Assembly: GCA_936440205.1 (NCBI GenBank) | Contig: OW387135.1 | Span: 30,544,792-30,608,791 of the forward strand | Direction of reading: 5' to 3' | Source: Lepidonotus clava | Taxonomy: Eukaryota > Annelida > Polychaeta > Phyllodocida > Polynoidae | DNA: 64,000 nt | Shown: positions 1 through 9,800 of the stretch, one piece after another | Layout: each line of letters starts with the position of its first letter | How positions within the stretch are numbered: position 1 is the stretch's first letter | Notes under the pieces: model-generated | Told to the model about the DNA's origin: nothing | Database searches by the model: none | What the model saw: only the letters and a program-made list of their open reading frames with translations | Translations under genes and position numbers: made by a program

Positions 1-1526
1 TAAGTTAATTGATAAAATCAAAAGTAAACACACCAAAAGGGTTCAAATTGTAAAACAAAAAAGACGTTAGGGTCAGACATTTTGGAAACTTATACACCTG
101 GTACGCAACGTCAGAATTATCACACTGAAATGACGATTTCTACTCACCTACAGTAGACATGGTATCCTCTGTAGGAATATTCACCCTACCAAGTAAACAT
201 CACACGCTATGTCGCCCTCATGAGGTTCGGTCCCCTGCGTCTGTCTAGAATCCAGGTGAATCTCCCCTTACCGGTGACCACCATAGCAGAGCACAGGTCA
301 GGGAGTGCCACCTGCTCTACACCACCCTCTCACCTGAACGGCCCCAGCCCAACTGACCCCAACGGCCACAGGTCAGGTCCAAACTGGACGACTACCGCGC
401 AATCAGTGATTGGTCACGCGTGGGGCTCTACTGGAGAATTTGGATTGGGTTCAATGATCCGCGACGGGTTCTAAATAAAGAACGCGCCATCGGCAGCAAG
501 GTTCAAAGGAGTGGGCTACAAGGCAGTGAAGTCTATATATAGTGCGCACTTAACTGAGTCACAATCAAGATGCCTTTTCATTCATGTGTTGTCACAAGAG
601 GTACGAGTGCATGGCTTATATCCAATACATGCAATAGAAATCAAATAAAAGATCGACATGGGTGGAATTAAATGGTTCACTACAATTAACCATTTGTTAT
701 TCATTAGAAAGAAATTGAAGCGCAATTTCTTTTGTTTTTAGTAAGTCATTTGAAGGCCCTAATAATAGTAATTGGTTTGAATATCATTAAAATATTTTAT
801 AGTATATTTTTTTCAAACGGATTTCCTAAGTCGATTCATAATCAAGCGACAATCGCTTTTATCTAGACTCATTTTTCTCTTTCACCCTGTAGGCTGGAAA
901 TACAAGATAAATCCAAGCTCATGTTTTGTGTTTTTATTGTGATCCCTTGTCCAAAGCAGCAGTGTAAAAGCAACCATACGACATGAGCTGAACAAAAGTA
1001 GTATAATCCATGTGTCTGGTCGGTTAAAACAAAGTTGTATTTTGCGTATGCTGTTTTGAAGCACATTAATACACCCATTACTTCAATCTTATCAATTTTC
1101 CTGTATTACTTTATTAGGGCTCAACATTAAGGATTCCCAGCCTGACTAGGGCAGGTATATCTTGGTGTAAACATAAGTGGAATCTGACACATCATATCAA
1201 TTCATTAAAACGACTTTTTCACATTTTGGCAGGTATACATTTGAATCGGAAAGGTAAAATCTGAGTTGCACGTGGCCAGGGGTAGCCATCGTGAAACCCT
1301 AAATGTTGAGCACTGCTAAGTTACTATTGGTATGTGAAGATTGGAAGCTGGCACGTGTATATTAGATTACTGATCCATCAGTGATCATCATTTTCACTAT
1401 AATGGTCTGGCACGTATCATTGCTCTAAGAGTCACATAAGATATCTATGATATACTTCATCTATCTATTTACATGATCACAGTTACTCATTTTAACTATG
1501 TTATCTGCAGTATTACAAATAGGACA
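1..1526. other. Intergenic region left of MIEF, no gene recognised
   Basis: No open frame here resembles a known protein. The first 600 bases are GC-richer than the AT-rich remainder. They hold an ATTGG (inverted CCAAT) at 409-413 and a TATATATA at 534-541, listed separately as a weak promoter candidate. Bases from about 650 to 1526 are AT-rich with no repeat structure that I can see. Confidence 0.5.
409..600 (+). promoter_or_regulatory. Candidate TATA promoter with CCAAT box
   Basis: An inverted CCAAT box (ATTGG, 409-413) lies about 120 bp upstream of TATATATA at 534-541. Some 30 bp past the TATA box, sequence around 560-570 could host a start site, and an ATG at 570 is followed by a possible GTACGA splice donor near 600. 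No downstream exon was found before the converging MIEF gene. The arrangement may be fortuitous. Confidence 0.2.
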
Positions 1527-1532
1527 TTTATT
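1527..1532 (-). terminator. Possible poly(A) signal of MIEF (AATAAA on minus strand)
   Basis: TTTATT on the plus strand gives AATAAA on the minus strand about 290 bases beyond the MIEF stop codon, a normal 3' UTR length. Other AATAAA hexamers lie further on, near 930 and 1100, so the site actually used is uncertain. Confidence 0.3.
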
Positions 1533-1823
1533 TTAGAATATAAGATGGGGCATGGAATGCCATTCGGTTTTACTAAGTTGTAAATAAACCTCCCGATTTT
1601 TGATCCCGAACCAAGAATGCCCTTTTTTTCAAGTTCACTCCACAAAGTGCTAGGGAACTATGTGTGAGCATATCAGGTTATTGGAAATCCTATATTTCGT
1701 ATTACCAAAACAAATAAACCTCCCAATAATATTCATGTAATCTTGTTGCACAAAGCTTCTCTAATATTTTGCGCTGCAAATATATATGCAAAAATCACAC
1801 ACATATTACTACCCATTTCACAT

Positions 1824-3455
1824 CTAATAATTGGTTTTCAGCAAAGCTGGGAATTGGTTGTTTCCGACTATGTGTGCAATGAAATCGCGGGCGCTGTCTA
1901 AAGTGTCTGGATCAACGTCGTCAAGCAAGTTGACTTTGGGGCAGAAGAAGTGGGACAGGTTCCGCGCCCGGAGGTATTCCTCCAGTACCTTGAGGGTGTC
2001 GAGGAAGCGCTCTGACAGCTCCTCCTGGTGCCAGCCGTCCTCAGAGGTCAGACAGTGCATGACGATGGTCCTGACGGAGTAGGGGGTTAACATGGCCAGC
2101 TGGGCGGGGTGGTTGAGACGCACTGCCTCCAGTAACTTCAGACACATCAACTGACACCCAGTGCTCAACTCAACATCCCCGGTCTCATCGGTCACCTTAG
2201 CGGAGACCTTCTCTGACTCGGTCTCGAAGACCCTCTGTGACTTGGTCTCGGTCACCTTCTCCTCGGTCTCGGTGACCATCTCCGGCCCGGTCTCGCTGAC
2301 CTTCTCCTCGGTCTCGGTGACTGTCTCTGACTCGGTCTCACTGCCCGCCGCCTCAGCCGACTCCTCATCACTGTCGGCCAACTCTTTGGGCACGGTGCCC
2401 TCCGGGGAGGAGGCACTCGGCCTCCAGGACGTGAGTAGTTTGAGTTCTTCTTCGGCGAAGGACTGCATCCACAGGTTGTCGTAGCAGGGGTTTCTGGGGG
2501 TACGCGCTGCGTGGGTGGTGGCCAGCACCTGCGTTCCCTCCAGCTTAACTCCGGGGATAAGTTCAACGGTCAACGTCTTCTTCTCCATATCCTCCTCTCC
2601 GTACTGCACGTATAGTTTAACGTTGGGGCCTATCACCCCTGATTGGATCTTGTGACAACTCCGCCAGTTATTCACTCTGTTGGTCAGGTCCAGGAATGCA
2701 GTTTTCACCCGTTGGGGCGATAGGTACTCTCCGATCAGGTATTTGTCATAGGGGGTCGTCCCGCGGGAGAAAAACTCCAGGTGGGTGCGTTTGACCATCT
2801 GATAGCCATGAGCGGCCAGGAGGGTCTGACCGGCGTCCACCAGCTCCCACAGCTTGGGGTCCAGCGCCAGTTGGAGGGTGACCTGGAAGTAGTCGGGTCG
2901 GATTACATTCAAATTCTCCGCACTAGGACCGCTATGCACTAGTCCGCCCAGCTTCATCCCCGGCATCAGCTCGGCCAGCACGTAGCGAAAACTCTCCATG
3001 ACGTCGTCGACGACGGTGAGGGCCAGCTGCTGCTCCATCTCGGGGATGTCCACGTAGCTGGAGTAGTAGTCGAGCAGGCTGTCGTGCAGGCTGGCCGCGC
3101 TCAGGGAGGACGACGCGCCGTCACTCTGCGGACTCAGGAGGTTATCTCCTCCAGGGTGTCCGGAGAGCAGCAGCAGGGACGGCTCGTCATCTGTCACCCC
3201 CTCATAGGGCTCCGACAGGTCGGCCCGCCTCCTCCGACCAGGGTCGAAGTCCTCTTCCTTGCCCTCCTTTTTAGGTGAGCCCTTCTCGTCAAGTTTCTCT
3301 GCTGCAAGGTAGTCGTAGAGTTTCTTGGCTCCATATAGCAAAGCCGCCCCAGCCAAGGCGCCACCAGCAAAGACAAGGGATGCAGTGAGGCCTTCTACCT
3401 TTGGTGTGTTACGAGAGTCTTTACCCTTCTTGTTGTTACCTCCGCCGGTCGCCAT
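1824..3455 (-). CDS. MIEF: Mitochondrial dynamics protein, MiD49/MiD51 (MIEF) family
   Basis: Encodes 543 residues, in the size range of vertebrate MiD49/MiD51 but longer. Family role: a tail-out outer-membrane receptor that recruits and assembles the fission GTPase DRP1. Residues about 22-46 form an Ala/Gly/Leu-rich N-terminal membrane anchor. Residues about 125-540 match the Mab-21/nucleotidyltransferase-like cytosolic domain. Diagnostic pieces are FFSRGTTPYDKYLIGEYLSP (228-247), the counterpart of the MiD51 RGSS loop that contacts DRP1, then YDNLW (325-329) and PKVNL (506-510). I chose the ATG at 3455 because it follows a minus-strand splice acceptor (TCTTTCCAG, exon begins at 3462). The 27 in-frame codons upstream lie in intron. 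An acidic Thr/Glu insertion (about 361-432) interrupts the domain. The coding region has no intron. Whether it corresponds to MIEF1 or MIEF2 cannot be said; it probably predates that duplication. Confidence 0.88.
   Translation of the reverse strand: MATGGGNNKKGKDSRNTPKVEGLTASLVFAGGALAGAALLYGAKKLYDYLAAEKLDEKGSPKKEGKEEDFDPGRRRRADLSEPYEGVTDDEPSLLLLSGHPGGDNLLSPQSDGASSSLSAASLHDSLLDYYSSYVDIPEMEQQLALTVVDDVMESFRYVLAELMPGMKLGGLVHSGPSAENLNVIRPDYFQVTLQLALDPKLWELVDAGQTLLAAHGYQMVKRTHLEFFSRGTTPYDKYLIGEYLSPQRVKTAFLDLTNRVNNWRSCHKIQSGVIGPNVKLYVQYGEEDMEKKTLTVELIPGVKLEGTQVLATTHAARTPRNPCYDNLWMQSFAEEELKLLTSWRPSASSPEGTVPKELADSDEESAEAAGSETESETVTETEEKVSETGPEMVTETEEKVTETKSQRVFETESEKVSAKVTDETGDVELSTGCQLMCLKLLEAVRLNHPAQLAMLTPYSVRTIVMHCLTSEDGWHQEELSERFLDTLKVLEEYLRARNLSHFFCPKVNLLDDVDPDTLDSARDFIAHIVGNNQFPALLKTNY
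2160..2375 (-). repeat. Acidic coding minisatellite inside MIEF
   Basis: Residues about 361-432 are a Glu/Thr/Ser/Val-rich stretch with an imperfect unit of about 15 residues, the core VTETEEKV appearing twice and FETESEKV once. At DNA level this is a GGTCTCGGTGACC-like minisatellite. It replaces a short linker between YDNLW and the CLK(L/I)L helix of vertebrate MiD proteins. It is probably disordered and variable in length. Confidence 0.7.
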
Positions 3456-4937
3456 TTTTGACCTGGAAAGAGAGAAAACATAATATTCCTTCATTAAGAG
3501 AAAACGAAATCTAATGCCATCACATATCCAATGCATATTATTTCTTTATAATGGGGTTTCCGTAGAAAAATGTTGTTATGGCAATACGTTCAATTTACAG
3601 TTAACAATTTACAGCCTCTTAGAATGTATCATTCTAGATGTTTTTTTCCTAGTATTTACCAGTTAGGTTAGTCCCTTGCATTGCTACTCACATATAGATG
3701 AAATACAAATATTTGCTTTCTAACTGTGGAGAATTATTTTTGAAAACAACTTAGGAAGAATCTAATGTATACAAACATATATGCAGAATGAAAAAGTATT
3801 CAACAATAGTTTTTCATAATGTTAAACCAGAAATTATGCCAATAGAAACTTAGGCCTTATGACTGGTTGACATGCTGGTCTGCAGGTAAAACAAAGGAAA
3901 TATGATATCTATGTTGGCAGAAATTGGATTCAAAAATCCGGGATGCAACTATAGTGCAGTTGGACAAGGGCTATTGAAACTAACCATGAATGTTCAGTAC
4001 AATATCTCCTAACCCCCTAGACATTTCTGAGAAAACGAGGACCAAAATTAATTAAAAAAAAAAATCCTAAGAAGCTTCGATGTTCCCATCTTGCTTAATT
4101 GAAAAAATGATTGAACAGCATCAGCAACCAGCAGCCTCAAAAAAGGGCACCGAATGTAGGTTGCTTGCTTCCCACCTCCAAAAAATGGTATTGCCATAAT
4201 TAGGACCAGGGCTTGATAAATCGCATGTCCAGTAAACTGGAGAAATCATAAAAGTGTGCTAAAGGCAACTAAATTTAGCTTGCGACCAGTACAATGCAAT
4301 TTTGTGTAGAATCCTCCATAAGACAGATAGCTGATTTTCAGTATCTTAATGACCTGCAGGCAATTTTGGACTGATTTACGGGAAGTGCTGGCTGGTCAGA
4401 ATTGCAGACTATGGGAGTTCTCATAGTAAAGGCACGTGACAAACGGGTAACCTGCTGATTAAGTAGAACTTGGGCAGGGCTAGCCATTTGTCAGACCAAT
4501 CTCGAGGGATTACTGTCAACATATTCTATTCTGGTGTGAAATGACAAAGGGGAATAATGAGTAAGTCTGTAAGAGCAGGGGGTATATATCCTGAATACTC
4601 CCTGCCCTGTGGGGGAGACATACGTAGACACCACAAGGAATGGCTAATATCACAATGGTACTCCTAGATGCCCATCTTCGGCTGAGAATTTATTGGAAGG
4701 TTCCAATGATACAACCAACCAGCACAAGCCACAATCAATAACTGAACATCTCAGTACCCTCAGACGCAGAGTGCAGTCTGTATTCACGGATGTCAAGTTA
4801 CTGCTTTACCTATTACATCACTTAAATATTGTAGGACCACCTGGTATTTCCACTTGGACATGCTAATTAAAGACTAGAAAACTATCTCAGTAAGTGACTG
4901 TTCCTTTGGGCTAAGTGCGGAGCTAGCTTGGCCATAA

Positions 4938-5210
4938 CAGTGTATCCCAAAAACCGCCGGACATCCGGACATGTCCAGCAGTTTTCAATCAATGTCCGAT
5001 GTTTTATCCTTTGACATCGGACATTTTGTCCGACAGTTTTCATACTTTCTTCCCTTTACAAAAATAATATTTTACCTTTTTTTTCTGCTGAATTCTACAA
5101 TATATTTATTTGATGATAACATGTCCGGTTTAGCAAAAAAATGTCCGATGTATGCCCTGTAACCCTTGGACAATTTGTGCGCCACTTCAGAAACTTTTTG
5201 GGATACACTG
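4938..5210. mobile_element. Miniature hAT-like DNA transposon, 6-bp target duplication
   Basis: A 273-bp element with perfect 16-bp terminal inverted repeats: CAGTGTATCCCAAAAA at the left and its reverse complement at the right. It is flanked by CCATAA on both sides (4932-4937 and 5211-5216). Subterminal (T)GTCCG and CGGAC motifs occur in both orientations and form a smaller palindrome. It encodes no transposase, so it is non-autonomous. The CAGTG ends point to the hAT superfamily. A 6-bp duplication is shorter than the usual 8 bp but is known for some hAT groups. Confidence 0.8.
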
Positions 5211-5519
5211 CCATAATCATTGGAAACATCTGCCACAGCAGCTTCCCCAAGATCAATGTTATTCAGATTGAATAATCTTATAAACAAAAAAACAAAGAGC
5301 AAAGCTTGCGGCACATGAAAAATAAACCAAACCAACAATATGTGTTCTTTTGATGTAGATCTAGACAACATTATTAGTCTATTTATCATAATATGCAATG
5401 GATTATATCAAGCCATATATTGAGCTATGAGGTTTAACTTTGATATTATTCATAGGGAGTATTTACGTTGTCTCCTTTAACTCATTAGTTCGTTAGTTAT
5501 GCTAGTTCAAGTCAGTCTT

Positions 5520-6100
5520 CTGTCCTTAGACCACGAATCAGCTCCGGATGTAGCTTGATCATCAAGAGTTGACAAGAACACTCATGTGAAAGGATGTTGT
5601 TTATTGTTTGTCCAAGACATATAATATATAATGTCACCAACTTCCCGTTAACATTAACTTATACCAGTCCTTAGGCAAGTCCACTCAGCTCTTTCAACCA
5701 AAACACTCCTGGACAAAGTCATGCTTATCTGCAGAGCTCCTTCTAATGTCCAGCCTTCCAGCCTACTAACATGAGGTCTTCACTAAGTCTAAAGTTAGCT
5801 GATGGTTTGAACATCTCTGAATCTGCTGCACTCCAGTCTCATTCGCTGTCCAGCTTATGGACTTAGCTCCCCCTTCTCCTTGCAGTCGTAGAGATTCACT
5901 GCCTACAGCCTAGTGCTAGTTTTTATACATCTTTTACATATTAATTGGGCCTAAGCTAGGACTAACACCACGTCAGTACAATTCTATTTTGAATAATGAC
6001 TAATGTAACAAGTAAATAAACTAGCTTACTGAGTTACTCAGTGACCAGATTTTATTGTATGGTGCCGTACCGATCACATAACCATAAATATTGAACAGCC
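5520..6100 (-). mobile_element. Possible solo LTR-like relic
   Basis: Read on the minus strand, the segment has the order expected of an LTR: a start near TGTTCAATATTTATGG, a TATAAAAAC box near 5920-5930, and an AATAAAC poly(A)-like signal near 5600. The second copy, internal coding region and a convincing target duplication were not found, so family and exact ends are not assignable. It could equally be ordinary intron sequence. Confidence 0.22.
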
Positions 6101-6173
6101 TTCGTAAACACAAGGTCTCTGAAGTGAACTGAAGATAAACTAAGTAACTTCAAAGTCAGTAGGCCCATATACA

Positions 6174-6448
6174 CAGGGATGGACATAAGTCTAAAAATCC
6201 AGGGGCCAGTCGGGCCCCCAGCTTTCCAAATCTAGGGGCCCGCACCAAAATCTAGGGCCCTCACACATATATATAATCAGATTTTATTTGAAAACCTTAT
6301 GTTTTATTGTAAAATATATAGAAATCTGTAATTGTTATCCAAGATTTTCTAGACTAGGGGCCAGTCGGGCCCCTTGGCCAGAAAATCTAGGGGCCCGGCC
6401 TGTTTTTAAGGGCCTCGGGCCCCGGGCCCGTGGTTCAGTCCACCCCTG
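6174..6448. mobile_element. Miniature hAT-like DNA transposon, 5-bp target duplication
   Basis: A 275-bp element with ends CAGGGATGGAC (left) and, as the right-end reverse complement, CAGGGGTGGAC. It is flanked by ATACA on both sides (6169-6173 and 6449-6453). The interior contains the palindromic phrase GGGGCCAGTCGGGCCCC twice, once near each end, plus further GGGCCC blocks. There is no coding capacity. It sits only about 150 bp from the inferred first exon of MIEF. Confidence 0.75.
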
Positions 6449-6603
6449 ATACATACTTATGTTATCTCTATCATATGCCTTCGCTTGGGGCTGGGCTTCG
6501 AAGGCGAAGCCGAAGTCGAAGGTGAACATTCTACGATGACATCTACGTCTTCGGAAAAACGATGAGAAATGGACGTTTCTCACCAAACCGTATGATAACT
6601 TAC

Positions 6604-6690
6604 CGGTTCTTATGTCCTTGATTTCTCCGTTGATATGTGGTCTAGTGCTGGCATTCCTATGTTGGCATTAAATACGTGAATTGTGAAAAA
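6604..6690 (-). other. Inferred 5' non-coding exon of MIEF
   Basis: A minus-strand donor GTAAGTTAT (exon ends at 6604) lies a few kb upstream of the MIEF coding exon and next to the FLII promoter, where a first exon is expected. Its upstream end is unknown; 6690 is a guess. If transcribed from about there, the exon would contain two short upstream ORFs (3 and 14 codons). There is no sequence evidence for an LYR-type upstream ORF like that of human MIEF1. Confidence 0.35.
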
Positions 6691-6836
6691 AGTCACTGAC
6701 ACAATCACTTTGCTGTCCCCGAAAATCAAAAGGGATTCCCCAATGCTGGTTCCCGGTCACTTGACTGAAATCGCTGGAGACCAGCGGCAGGGATTCCCCT
6801 GCCCCGATGACGTCACAACCAAGAAAAGGAAACAAG
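6691..6836. promoter_or_regulatory. Putative bidirectional MIEF/FLII promoter with palindromic CRE
   Basis: About 230 bp separate the FLII start codon from the inferred MIEF 5' splice donor. TGACGTCA, a full CRE, stands at 6808-6815, 21 bp before the FLII ATG. No TATA box is seen. The FLII start AAGATGGCGG is also a YY1-type motif. Human MIEF2 and FLII share the same divergent arrangement, which supports a shared promoter. Transcription starts are not visible in sequence. Confidence 0.5.
6808..6815. promoter_or_regulatory. Palindromic CRE (TGACGTCA)
   Basis: A perfect CREB/ATF consensus immediately upstream of the FLII start codon, in the candidate shared promoter. Confidence 0.55.
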
Positions 6837-9800
6837 ATGGCGGGGACAGGAGTGCTTCCTTTCGTCCGAGGAATAGATTTCACCAGAAATGACTTCGCAG
6901 TGAGTTTTAAAGACATTCTTTCTCTAAGTACACGTCAATATTATAATAGGGAATGCATGTGATCGCATATCAAGTGATTTTCTCGACACTTAGTGCGCTT
7001 AAAGTTGCGAAGTGCGTGGTTAAAAACTTTGTTTTTCCGACGGTTCTTACCTCTTCTCTTGCCCTCGACAGGTACCCCCCAACGATCGGTCCTGGAGTTC
7101 ATCATAAAAGTTATTAGAGCCTTTTTGCTACACACCCTTGTCTCATTCCTCGATCACCCATGGCCCATGTAATACCATATCCATGCAATCAAATTTATCG
7201 GGGTACGGATGGGGGAACTTAGTTCCGTGTGGGTTGCAAAAACTCTAATTTTTATCATTTCACATAAACTTGGAAGAATCGATATGATCTTATTTAAACA
7301 CATTTCTTTTACACAATCAATATTTTAAGCAGAATATAGCCAAACGTAAACCAAGGTCCAAGGCCAATGCCATCCCATAGGCTAGACATGCTCATATAAC
7401 TTTTAAGTTAACGTTGTGTTGTAGATCCAGACTATATTATATAGGCCTAGGTTTCCTGCCCAGCGCATCAGGCAGGTTCAGGGTCATTTAGTCTGATTGA
7501 ATACAATGGTTTCAGGTTTGGAGGCATATGATGAACATGAAGAAAGTTCTACATTTGATTCCATCAAACAAAACAAAAAAAATCTAATGTTGTAGACAAA
7601 TCAGCATAATTGATTTAGATATCTAATTCTTTAATGAGAGGAGCCAGTGAAATATCAATTTTGGTTATTTTACACATCATGTATTAAAATTTCTGCTAAA
7701 ATAAGATAGTGATATAAAGGTAACACCTTAGGGCATGCATAATGGTTGACAGTTTCTACCGTTTCTTATAAAAACTAACGCAGGAAATTACTGCATCACA
7801 GAAAATCACATCTATTAACCTGTTTACAAAGTTTGCTATGAATATGTTCGGCTCTTATTCTTTACCAGCAAGTTAAATATAACTGATATTTTGTGACAAT
7901 AGACAGTCCAGGAGTATCAACACAGTGGTGTTCCACTTCCAGCAACCCAGGCTCCAATCGTATTAAGTAACAATATGCCCGACAAAATATGATATCTTGT
8001 GTGGACAGTTAAATTATCAGTAAATTCTTTTAAGAAATCATGTTTAATTTTATAGCGTAATAAAACCTCTAAATGATTAAAGTCTACAGTGACTTTGTTT
8101 GAAATATGTTTTAAAGTATACCATAAAGTAATATTATCTACCAATAAAACCATACTATTAGGATATTTATGCACATATGATTAGAAATAGAATACGTGCA
8201 TGCTGATTAATGTTAATTATATCTTAACGGATAAAATGAAGTCAACTTAAAACTTCCTAAATTAGGCCATCTTTTAAAGAAAGAGAATAATGAAACAGGT
8301 AAAGTAAAAACCATAATGAGTACAATGTGAATTACAATAGATTGAAAGACAAGTAGAACTGACTTGGGAGTTAATTTCATTATTACATCTTTCGGTTGTT
8401 TTGCACTGTTTCCAGGGTGGATCCCAAGTCTATGGTCAGCGAACACAGGTATTAAAATATGAGCATTATTGCTGACGCTACAGTAACCAGCTGAAACAAT
8501 TATTCGTTGTTGTACAGATGATTGCATTGGGGAAAGGTAGCGAAATTCGTCTTCAGGTCTGCTACCTCTGTACTGTAGGCTTTAACTTTTGTTCATGCTT
8601 CCTCATTGACTCCAAGATGATTCTATAATCACTATACATGTATCTTGGATTGTGCCACTTAGCAGTTTATGTTTTTCTCAAGAGCATTGCACTAAGATTT
8701 TTGGATTTCAGAGATTTTTAGTGCGGATATATGTAAATAAAAGTAGTTGTTCCTCCTGCCTATCTAGGTGTCGATGTTCTTCAAACGGTTAATTTGCATT
8801 TCCATGTCCTGTTACATTGTAATTCTGTAGTCGTTTTAATGTGATATGAAATCATTGGAATGCCTTGTTAAAATAGTTTCAGACACGTGTAGTTACTTGC
8901 AAAAATTACATATTGTTTGCGTTTCTAGAGTGCTTTATCATTGTGCTGTCGATGTTTTTTCATTTTGTTTCTTTACTGAACGTTTTATTGATTTCATGTG
9001 CTATGCATTCTGTTCCTAGCCCATACGTATAAAATTGGGTGGGTCAAGTACCCACTATTATGGAGTAAGTAGTCATATGCCATTGTGTCAAGAGGTCTTT
9101 CGCCTTTTATCTTCATATGTTCAGTATTCAAACTTCTACTTTCTCAATCTTTTGTTTTTTGTCACTTAATACATGAAACATAATTTTCCAATTAAAACTC
9201 GTTGATACTAACATTTCACATCTCGGTAATGTCTATCAATGAATTATTCCATATATCCCCGGTTATATGAAAATAATTTTGTTTCCTTAGTTTTTGCATA
9301 TATAGTTCTTTCATTCTTATAACATAATTTGAAATTCCTTAAAGACACAATGGCGTCGAAAGAGTGAGCATTTGTATGTCCAGAGTGTGATCCAGCCTTC
9401 AAAAGTAATAATGTAATCAGTTTGTATGTATTGACCCACATGTATTCCCAGAAACCAATAGCCCACCTTAAACTCAGTTTGCTCCCATCAAACTCCACCA
9501 ATTCAAGTGGTCGTCGTAATGGGAAATATACATGTATAACCAGATGTTTTATTCCATTTTTTTTAAAGTTTTTTTTCCAACATGCATAGTAGATGCATTA
9601 ACCAATAGATATTTTGAACTATAGATTTGCGTTATAACAAGACAGTTGTCACAGTCTAGAACATACACTCCTGCATCAGAGCCTTTTGCTCAACTCTATA
9701 TAATGACCTGATCTGTCCTATGGCGATGTACACAGATTTCTAGTTATGCGTTCTGTGTGTACATATATGACTTTTGCGGAATGACCGCAGGTAGTTTTAC

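Larger units (their letters stand above)
3463..6603 (-). other. Probable 5' UTR intron of MIEF, containing two miniature transposons
   Basis: This lies between the acceptor at 3462/3463 and a strong minus-strand donor (GTAAGT, plus positions 6598-6603). It is AT-rich and has no recognisable coding exon. It contains the transposons at 4938-5210 and 6174-6448 and a possible LTR-like relic at about 5520-6100, each listed on its own. That the intron joins these two splice sites is inferred from their quality and position only. Confidence 0.4.

Noticed and set aside
2161-2484. Open frames on the plus strand and in other minus frames across MIEF
   Set aside because: They are shadows created by the repeated coding sequence of MIEF. 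Their products are low-complexity Ser/Val or Pro/Arg chains.
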